Shown here piece after piece: positions 16,073 to 23,243 of a stretch of 25,336 bases of DNA. This stretch comes from CAYMUR01 sp964393615 (lineage in GTDB: Bacteria > Planctomycetota > Planctomycetia > Pirellulales > Pirellulaceae). The notes under the pieces are model-generated. The model ran no database searches. It had not been told where the DNA came from and was given only the letters and a program-made list of their open reading frames with translations. How positions within the stretch are numbered: position 1 is the stretch's first letter; each line of letters begins with the position of its first letter. Both the position numbers and the translations under genes were made by a program. The stretch is from NCBI GenBank assembly GCA_964393615.1, contig CAYMUR010000077.1, forward strand, positions 1-25,336, written 5' to 3'.

Positions 16073-17880
16073 TGGTTTTTACCTAGAACGATATCCCGCG
16101 TGATTTGCCGAATTCGTTGTTGTCGTTGTCCGAGTTGTCGAAGTGCAGATGACAACTCGGGGTCATCTGCCTGCCCTGCCGGATCGTCGGCGTTTGTCAA
16201 CAATTCGGCATATCGTTTTGTTCGTTGGTAAATTCGATTTTCCATCGAACGAATCATTCGCAATTCAGCAATGGTATCTACGAGTGCTTGCTCGGAATTT
16301 GGTTTTCCGTTCGGAGGAGGCAGTGGCTGCTGTTGTTGATCTCGCTGTTTTTGTTCTAGTTGCAGAGCGGCGATCATTTCTTCGAGAGCGGCAATAATAT
16401 CCTGTTGGATCCCTTGTGTGACGGGTCCGATTTTAGACACCGCCAGTCGTTCGGCGACCTGTTGCATATCATCGCGAGCTTGTCCAACGACTTCGGGAAA
16501 AGCAATAGAAGATCCTTCGTCTTGCAGTAGTGTCAACGTTCGGTCTGCCTCCACGACTATTTTGCGTTGTTGAAAACCAAGTTGTCCTGCTTGGATATCT
16601 AATTCAAAACCACGTTTTGGTGTCGGAGTATCATCGAGCTGTTGAGTTTGTTCGTAAACCTTTAGCTGCATCTGTAACATTTTTCGAAACCGTGATTCGA
16701 GCATGGCTAGCATTCGTTCGGCTTCTTCTTCCCGCATTTGCCGAAGAATTTCTTCTAGTTCAGCCAGTGCTTTACGAAGTTCCTGCTGGGCTTTCTGCTG
16801 TTCCGCCGTGGCTGCATCACGCCGTCCGCTGCGAAGTTTCTTCTGTGCATGTTCCATGCGACGTTGCGCTTCATCAACACTCTGCCGTGGTCGAAATGGC
16901 TTTGCCTGGGAATCAGAGGATGGAGCTTCCTGGCCACCACCTTGTTGTTGGGTATTGTCTGGTTTCGATTCGCCTTGTTGAGGTGGTTGATTCTCATGGT
17001 CACCATCACTTTCCGATGGTGTTTGGTTGTTGTTTTTTGATTCTGGCGAATTGCCGTTCTCCTCAAGATGGGGAGTATCGGAATCCTCCTCCGTAGCCTT
17101 TGAAGGCAACTTTTCCTGGTCGCCTTTTGGCAATTGTTCAGGAGGTTTATTTTCAGGTGCTTGCTCAGGGTTAGTATCGGCTGGCGGGTCACTTGTATCA
17201 GAGGACTGGCGTTTACTTTCGTTCAACCTGGTATTTTCTTCATCGTTCGACGCTGGTTCTTCGTTCTCTTTCATTTGCTGTCCAAGTGTCCCTGTACGTT
17301 GGCTCAGTTGGAGTTGCTGCTCGGTCAAGGTGTCTGTCGCGTCACCTCCTTCAGTTCGCCCTTGCAGACCACGTTGGCGACGGAGCAGCCGTTCGATTTC
17401 CTTGATGTAGTCGCGCACGCGGGATTGTTCGTCCTGTAGACGCTTGCTGCGACCTTCTTTGAGAAGTAGTTCGAGCAAGGTGTGGAATTCCTGCTGTACA
17501 GTCTTTTGACGATCCACGGCCTGGTCGAGATTTTCCTCGGATAATAGTCTTACGAGCAGATTCAGTTGGTGCTTTACATGCTGTTCATTACAACGGGAAA
17601 CCGCCCGTCGCAACACCGCAGCTCGTCGCGGATGATTGGCGGCATCGACATCTGCCATTCTCAGTAATAATGCTTCGAGCCGCGAATATTTTTCAGCGAC
17701 TTGTTCCTGTCGAAGTCTTAATTGACCCGTTGCCTCCACTGTATCGCCTGCCCACCCGTGACGAGCTACAGGTTGTTGGAAAATCATTGCGAAGGCACAA
17801 CTCAGCAGCAGCCAACCGTATCTGACAATAACGCGATGTTTGGCTGTATTCGGAATCGACATGTTGTAAAAAACGCTCAT
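16069..17880 (-). CDS. Large exported coiled-coil protein with Gln/Glu/Ser-rich disordered centre
   Basis: 603 residues. An N-terminal hydrophobic segment (YGWLLLSCAFAMIF, about 22-35) acts as signal or anchor. Residues 50-180 and 330-410 are dense with heptad-compatible Arg/Glu/Gln/Leu and should form coiled coils. Residues about 200-330 are low-complexity, rich in Glu, Pro, Ser, Asn and Gln, and probably disordered. A further helical part ends at QITRDIVLGKNQ. I recognise no enzyme motif. A structural or scaffold role in the same envelope assembly is plausible. The start is ATG at 17880, with an alternative ATG at 17862; neither has a clear ribosome binding site. The 146 bases upstream hold an exact 18-base tandem duplication. 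Confidence 0.78.
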   Translation of the reverse strand: MSVFYNMSIPNTAKHRVIVRYGWLLLSCAFAMIFQQPVARHGWAGDTVEATGQLRLRQEQVAEKYSRLEALLLRMADVDAANHPRRAAVLRRAVSRCNEQHVKHQLNLLVRLLSEENLDQAVDRQKTVQQEFHTLLELLLKEGRSKRLQDEQSRVRDYIKEIERLLRRQRGLQGRTEGGDATDTLTEQQLQLSQRTGTLGQQMKENEEPASNDEENTRLNESKRQSSDTSDPPADTNPEQAPENKPPEQLPKGDQEKLPSKATEEDSDTPHLEENGNSPESKNNNQTPSESDGDHENQPPQQGESKPDNTQQQGGGQEAPSSDSQAKPFRPRQSVDEAQRRMEHAQKKLRSGRRDAATAEQQKAQQELRKALAELEEILRQMREEEAERMLAMLESRFRKMLQMQLKVYEQTQQLDDTPTPKRGFELDIQAGQLGFQQRKIVVEADRTLTLLQDEGSSIAFPEVVGQARDDMQQVAERLAVSKIGPVTQGIQQDIIAALEEMIAALQLEQKQRDQQQQPLPPPNGKPNSEQALVDTIAELRMIRSMENRIYQRTKRYAELLTNADDPAGQADDPELSSALRQLGQRQQRIRQITRDIVLGKNQ

Positions 17881-17884
17881 CCGT

Positions 17885-17920
17885 TGTTTTCAAAGGAACG
17901 GGTGTTTTCAAAGGAACGGG
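17885..17920. repeat. Exact tandem duplication of an 18-mer
   Basis: The 18-mer TGTTTTCAAAGGAACGGG occurs twice head to tail (17885-17902 and 17903-17920), directly upstream of the coiled-coil gene. The copies are identical, so the duplication is recent or constrained. On the minus strand each copy carries a purine-poor CCCGTTCCTTTGAAAACA. It would lie in the leader of the coiled-coil gene. Confidence 0.95.
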
Positions 17921-18026
17921 CCCATGCATGCTAGCGGCGACTGCCGCCATTTTCAATATAAGTTTCTCGATTTAGTGGGGATAAGTAAAGTCGAAAGTTT
18001 CCTGGACTAGTGTCAACTGGATAACC

Positions 18027-20390
18027 TTATTTTAATAATTCGATTCCTTGGATGTCTCGCTGTTTTTCAGTATCCTCGATCAGGCGAGTCTGGTCCTCGA
18101 TAATTGATCGTACGATATCTATCAACTCATTATACGATTCTAATTCAAGAATTTGTTTTAAAATTCGTTCCAGCCCGAGCAATATTTCATCCAACTGCTG
18201 GACAGCTGCGTTTGCTAGTGTGATGCGGGACGGTGGATCATCGAGTGATGACTCGAGCGATTTTAAGGTTTGCACTGCAGGGGGATATTCGTGGTGAGCT
18301 ATTTCATTTAGCGGATTGGCAAGTTCTATTTGAAGGTGTTGGATGCGCTCGGTGGTATCGACGCGGTTGTTTATTAATTCCGTACAGATGTCTTCGAAGG
18401 CCAAGCCAATGCCATTAACCTCTTCCTGGGAACGCAGCACATCCTGAATAGATCGCTGTACTCTTAGCAGTCGTAAAGACTCCATTCGTTGTGGGTCATC
18501 ACTAGCTGCTGTTGTGTCGTTTGGTTCCTTGCCCGTTGGGCCGGATCCTAAATTGTCATCAAACGAACTACGGACTCGTACTACGGAATCGCGTGTACTG
18601 TGAAGCTCATCTAAAACTTGCTGCAGACGTCGGCGCAGGCTGATTTCTGTTGTTTCTAATCGACGGATGAGCTGGTCTGGTGTAACGATTTCCAGATCAA
18701 ATACTTCGCTGCTGCCTAGACGCGGTTTGTCATCCAGGTTGTAACGGTCGGTGGCACGTATTGTCAGGAGGATGCGTTGGCCGGTCCGTAATTCAAACTG
18801 TCCTGTCCGTTCACGCTGCTGTTCACGTAAATCCAGGGTGTACTGCTGTTCGTCCCCCAGTTGAAGAGTAATCGGGAACTCGTGCTCTAACACGATTGCA
18901 GATTGGTCGGTGGCGTTGTCATCAGCTTCCTTTGGTCCTTCAGGAGCATTGTCGTCTGTTAACTGAGTGACCTGTTGTAAGTGAAACCAGGCACCCTTCA
19001 ACGCATTGTCATCAGCAATGCTGCCCTGCACGGGAATCTGTGCCTGGGGCGTTATGGCACTACCGATTCCCCGAAGATTTACAGCGACTTGTGGAACAGC
19101 ATCTTGTAGTGCGCCAATGAGTATGCGGAATGGGGGATCATTCGACACTCCGTCGATATCATGTAGTGTCACAGCCAGTGAGACGTCATTCCGTAATTCG
19201 GTAATCTCGTGGGTGAATTCTTTGGAAGAGTTCTTGTCTCCAATGACATCCCATGGTGTCTGATTGTCGCTGGTCGTATCCAGCATGGTCACACGAGTCA
19301 GCGACTTGTCGGCGGTTGCGCGGGCCAGAATTCGTGTGCCGATCGGCAAGCGGGTTCCCGGGGTGAGTCGTTCGCTGCGAGGTAGAAACACTCCCAACTC
19401 TTCGTCCACCAGGTAGTCGGGAAATGTGCAATTCAGTTGCACTTCGATCAGTGACGGACTGTCGACTACTTGTAGCTCGTAGTTCTTTAAGCGGTGGTCA
19501 AAACCCAGGACGTCGAATCGTACTGAAGATAAAACGGATTTAAAAGGAACGCCATCGTAAACGAACTCTTGTCGGTCACGATGGATGTGACCACGTCGTC
19601 GCATGTGGACGCGACCTCGGTCGCCCTGTTCGGTGTGGTAGTACACACTACAATAATCAGGTACATGTTTTTTGGCGTTGGCAAATACACGCAGTGAAAA
19701 ATTAGAACCTCTTGCCACCTTTAACTGCCCTTGATGAAATTTATCTATCATGATTTCTGTCTGACGCGGCCAGTCTTCACTAGAAAGCAGGTAGAGCCTT
19801 TTCCATGCCAGGAAAAAACTGTCACCTGCTAGGTAGGCCAATCCCAGTAGACTGATCGCCAGGATTACTACGAGGATCAATTTGCGGACCAACGGGACAG
19901 GGTTGAAGATTTTGCGAAGTTGTACGGTACGCAAGCTCTGTAGGGCTTGTTGTTGACTCTGCAAAAGCATTTCTTGTGTCAGACCAGGCTGCTCTTTTTG
20001 TCGACCGACAAGTTCTACGACGGTGACTAAACTGTCACGAAATCCAGCAAACTGACGTTCCAGAAGTAATGCCATGCTGCGGTCCGACAAACGAACAAAA
20101 CAGCGGCGAAAAATCCAACGAAAAACGATGTAAAACAAGACTGCCATAACCAGTGACAACAGTACTAAGCGAGAACTCCGAGGCATCTCGCTGGCCCCCA
20201 GCAACACCGGCAGATAATCAATCGCCAGGCCGATCCAGAACATGGCCGCCAACCAAATTCCGGCCATTGCCAGTCCTTCGATCAGAACATAGAGCCGTAA
20301 CCGGCGGCGCAGTCCGGATAACGTAGAGCGGATGGGGCCAGAAATGCGATCAGATGAAGAGGTAGTTGCCACAATGGATTCCGCTGTCAA
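18027..20390 (-). CDS. Membrane protein with large extracytoplasmic region (DUF4175-like layout)
   Basis: 787 residues. Two membrane helices near the N-terminus (about 35-60 and 74-95) flank a charged stretch, and a third follows at about 168-190. The next 600 residues lie on one side of the membrane, probably periplasmic. Residues 200-520 look beta-rich and repeat Ig-like strand patterns. The last 200 residues are helical with coiled-coil propensity (DRLIRRLETTEISLRRRL-like and later ESLRLLRVQRS segments). The overall layout recalls the DUF4175-type proteins found near MoxR/VWA genes; I do not claim membership. The start is TTG at 20390 with AGGA just upstream. It follows the VWA gene by 78 bases. 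Confidence 0.8.
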   Translation of the reverse strand: MTAESIVATTSSSDRISGPIRSTLSGLRRRLRLYVLIEGLAMAGIWLAAMFWIGLAIDYLPVLLGASEMPRSSRLVLLSLVMAVLFYIVFRWIFRRCFVRLSDRSMALLLERQFAGFRDSLVTVVELVGRQKEQPGLTQEMLLQSQQQALQSLRTVQLRKIFNPVPLVRKLILVVILAISLLGLAYLAGDSFFLAWKRLYLLSSEDWPRQTEIMIDKFHQGQLKVARGSNFSLRVFANAKKHVPDYCSVYYHTEQGDRGRVHMRRRGHIHRDRQEFVYDGVPFKSVLSSVRFDVLGFDHRLKNYELQVVDSPSLIEVQLNCTFPDYLVDEELGVFLPRSERLTPGTRLPIGTRILARATADKSLTRVTMLDTTSDNQTPWDVIGDKNSSKEFTHEITELRNDVSLAVTLHDIDGVSNDPPFRILIGALQDAVPQVAVNLRGIGSAITPQAQIPVQGSIADDNALKGAWFHLQQVTQLTDDNAPEGPKEADDNATDQSAIVLEHEFPITLQLGDEQQYTLDLREQQRERTGQFELRTGQRILLTIRATDRYNLDDKPRLGSSEVFDLEIVTPDQLIRRLETTEISLRRRLQQVLDELHSTRDSVVRVRSSFDDNLGSGPTGKEPNDTTAASDDPQRMESLRLLRVQRSIQDVLRSQEEVNGIGLAFEDICTELINNRVDTTERIQHLQIELANPLNEIAHHEYPPAVQTLKSLESSLDDPPSRITLANAAVQQLDEILLGLERILKQILELESYNELIDIVRSIIEDQTRLIEDTEKQRDIQGIELLK

Positions 20391-20468
20391 ATTTCCTAAT
20401 GAATGTTTTTCAGGACGTTTACTACCAACGAATGAAAACCGAACCAGTACCCTTGAGTTGTTTAAGGA

Positions 20469-23243
20469 TCAAGCTAACCGGTGCAGCCGTCGCAATAACC
20501 ATTCCAGGGAGAGGGCGAAACTAACCAGAATCAGGATCCAAGTCATGAGGACCCGGTCAAATTGTTTGTCCGCCGCACCAGGTATAAATGTTATTTGGTC
20601 TTGAGGTAAAATAGCGCCAACTAACGGGGATGTTCCCTGGGAAGGTGTGATCGTGTTCATGCCCACATAATACTTTCCTCCGGTGATCTGTGTCAGTTGT
20701 TTTAAAGTGGAATCGTTACGTTGAGGATGACCGATTTCAAGATCTGGCAACCTGACGGTTACTTCCCGAACAAGGAATTCTTCACCAGCTGTATCAGGGA
20801 TCGGGAGTTCGACACGGTAGTCACCTTGCATGGCAGCGGTGAATTGTACGGAAAAGGTTCCTGCCTGTGACATTTCTTTTGCGGTGGCCTGCAGGTTTAG
20901 ATCTCGTCGCTGCCCATCAGGAGATACGAGGACGGCGGAAACTGATTCAGAGGAAAGTGGGTGGTGTTGTGAGTCAGATAACACGGCGTGCATCACAATG
21001 GTATCGCCTAGCAAGCAACGCTCCTTCTCAACCATCAGCAAACCTCGGCTGGAATCTCGCAGGAGTCGACCTTGGGAGACATAACGAATCAGTTTCGTAT
21101 AAAACTGTTCAAAATATTTCTCATCCACTGATCGTAACCGCCATAATTCGCCACTTGCTATGTAAAAGACACGCCCTGCACCATAAAAGTGTCCAGCCAG
21201 GTAGACGGGTAGCTCTCCGGTACTGGCGATTGCTGGATCAGAAAAGCGGGCGTATACCTGTGCCCCAGGTTTGGCTTGTTTGGTTGCAAAAAAACCGTAA
21301 ACTCCTTCAAAAGCTGCCCACGCTTGCTCATTGCGTTCTGCTGTATCATCTAGCCAGAGGAATTCGGCGGAAAGACCATGCCGGGTAAAATCGAGTGGCC
21401 AAGCCTGTTCGCTCCCAGACTGACTGAGGTGAAACGCTGCGTTACTCTCTCTGTAAAACACGACGGGATAGAGAGCCCGAATGGTAGACCAACGAGAATC
21501 GTCCTGTTGTAAGGACGTCCAATGGGGGGTGTGGACTGTGCCCGCGATCAGAACCAATCCTCCTGCCTTTTCTGCGACCCACCGTTCTAACAGTTCCACT
21601 TGATGTTGATTCAATTGAGTCCAGTCAATGTCGAAGGCCAGGATCGCATCATAGGAAAACAAGTCATCCGGTAAGTCCGGGAACTCTTCTATGACTTGGT
21701 CAGCTTCCTGAGACATTCCCGGTAACCCGGTTTGTAGCCAAACGTGGCCGGACATGTGTTGGTCTCGAAACAAGAGATTTCGCACAAAACGGTATTCTCG
21801 CGTGGGACCGCCGGCTATCAGTAGTACTTGGTTATTTCGTTCGACTACCCGAACAATGGATTGCTTACGGTTGTCTTCTGCATTTTGATCTTCGGGAGGT
21901 GCAGCCAAGTTTAGTTGATAAACGTATCGGCCGGGCGTAGAAGGTGTTACTTCGAATTTGACGGATACGATTTCGTCATCAGAAAGGCGTACTGGCCGTT
22001 CGTCGAGGACGGTAGTCTTGGCGGGGTCAGTGCCAGGATTGTCTTCAAGAGCCAAAAGCTGTACGGAAACGGTTCGTCCAGCCAGTCCGGAAGATTGGAG
22101 AAATCCAGAGACTGTGAAGGCATCACCTGGAAAAACACGTGATGGGACCTGCAAGTCGGCGATGCGTACGTTGACGGGACGTTTTTCCGAGCCCAGTCCC
22201 ACCGCAAATAAAGGGATGGGAATGGATTGAGCCAGATGGGCTACGGTTTCCGGTTTCAATCCAGCATTACTGTTTCCGTCAGAAAAAATGACAATTGCGG
22301 CGATCGCGCCTCCACGTTCTTTGTCGACCAGATACCGCAGTGATTCTCCCAGTCGGGTTTCTGTGCCCGCCGGCTTTAGGTTGGCCGCCCAGTCGAATTT
22401 TGTGGCTGGTTCGACATGCGATTCTGCCGCGGCGGTGACCGGTTCCTCACGGAACTCGATTTGGGTAGGCCAATTACCATTTATCAGAAGACCAAGTTGT
22501 ACCTCGGGGTGACGCAAATGGGTGGTGGCTCCGATTGCTAGGGCTCCCAAAAAAAGACAGACAGCGGTCAACAATTGCCAGCCGGTTGTTGTCGCCGCAG
22601 AAGATGTGAACCCGTATATCAGTGATAAAAACAAGCCACTGACGAACAGGAGCATCGCAACGATGAACCATGTGCGAAAGCGTGGGTAAGCTGCATTGCT
22701 TTGCTTTGCCGTTGGCAGGGGCTCCGCCGAGGTTTTGTGATTTTCAACGAGTTTCGGCAGTGATACTAACTCTGATGGCGTGGAACCCTGGTCGAAGTGA
22801 TACGCAATGACATGGTGCAATCGTCGTAGATCATGAATGAGTTTGCTTTGTGTTAGACCATTGACAACCTGTTGTAACCGGCTTGATGTCGCGATATTCG
22901 CTTGTGGAGCGTCGTGAATTCCCATACTTAAACTGGTATCAAACAACAGGATGACACGAGAATCCTTGGTCAACTGCTTCTCCCTACGCTGTTCTAAACC
23001 CAGAAAAACGAGCAAAATGCCGACAAATGCAAAGATTCGCAACAACAACAAACTGGCGGCTACACCGGGTTGCAGTTCCACATAATCTCGCCGGTAGAGC
23101 CAGCTCACGTATCCGACGATCACGATGCAGACCACAATCAGTAGCATCCAATGGGACCATTGTGTCATTTGATGCCATCGTGAAAACTCAAGAAAAGTGC
23201 GTGTGCCTGAAATAGCCACCACACATGGTATCTGGTCAATCAC
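20469..23243 (-). CDS. VWA-domain membrane protein with class I amidotransferase-like domain
   Basis: 924 residues. Two N-terminal membrane helices (about 35-50 and 63-83) lead to a VWA domain with the MIDAS motif DTSLS (102-106), which would bind Mg2+ and a partner. The domain's second half (ETRLGESL, then IFSDGNSNAG) appears only near residue 295-328. Between the halves is an insertion of about 135 residues that contains two more hydrophobic helices. A CARDB-like beta domain (about 355-465) precedes an amidotransferase-like Rossmann domain (VLLIAGGPTREYRF..., AILAFDIDW, GGLVLIAG). A last membrane helix lies near the C-terminus. The start is GTG at 23243, overlapping the previous stop as GTGA with AGGGTGG upstream. 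The ATG at 23168 is an alternative. It probably forms a complex with the neighbouring VWA protein. Confidence 0.87.
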   Translation of the reverse strand: MIDQIPCVVAISGTRTFLEFSRWHQMTQWSHWMLLIVVCIVIVGYVSWLYRRDYVELQPGVAASLLLLRIFAFVGILLVFLGLEQRREKQLTKDSRVILLFDTSLSMGIHDAPQANIATSSRLQQVVNGLTQSKLIHDLRRLHHVIAYHFDQGSTPSELVSLPKLVENHKTSAEPLPTAKQSNAAYPRFRTWFIVAMLLFVSGLFLSLIYGFTSSAATTTGWQLLTAVCLFLGALAIGATTHLRHPEVQLGLLINGNWPTQIEFREEPVTAAAESHVEPATKFDWAANLKPAGTETRLGESLRYLVDKERGGAIAAIVIFSDGNSNAGLKPETVAHLAQSIPIPLFAVGLGSEKRPVNVRIADLQVPSRVFPGDAFTVSGFLQSSGLAGRTVSVQLLALEDNPGTDPAKTTVLDERPVRLSDDEIVSVKFEVTPSTPGRYVYQLNLAAPPEDQNAEDNRKQSIVRVVERNNQVLLIAGGPTREYRFVRNLLFRDQHMSGHVWLQTGLPGMSQEADQVIEEFPDLPDDLFSYDAILAFDIDWTQLNQHQVELLERWVAEKAGGLVLIAGTVHTPHWTSLQQDDSRWSTIRALYPVVFYRESNAAFHLSQSGSEQAWPLDFTRHGLSAEFLWLDDTAERNEQAWAAFEGVYGFFATKQAKPGAQVYARFSDPAIASTGELPVYLAGHFYGAGRVFYIASGELWRLRSVDEKYFEQFYTKLIRYVSQGRLLRDSSRGLLMVEKERCLLGDTIVMHAVLSDSQHHPLSSESVSAVLVSPDGQRRDLNLQATAKEMSQAGTFSVQFTAAMQGDYRVELPIPDTAGEEFLVREVTVRLPDLEIGHPQRNDSTLKQLTQITGGKYYVGMNTITPSQGTSPLVGAILPQDQITFIPGAADKQFDRVLMTWILILVSFALSLEWLLRRLHRLA

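Noticed and set aside
16530..17096. 188-codon plus-strand frame opposite the coiled-coil gene
   Set aside because: Antisense of low-complexity Gln/Glu codons, which give long open frames by composition.
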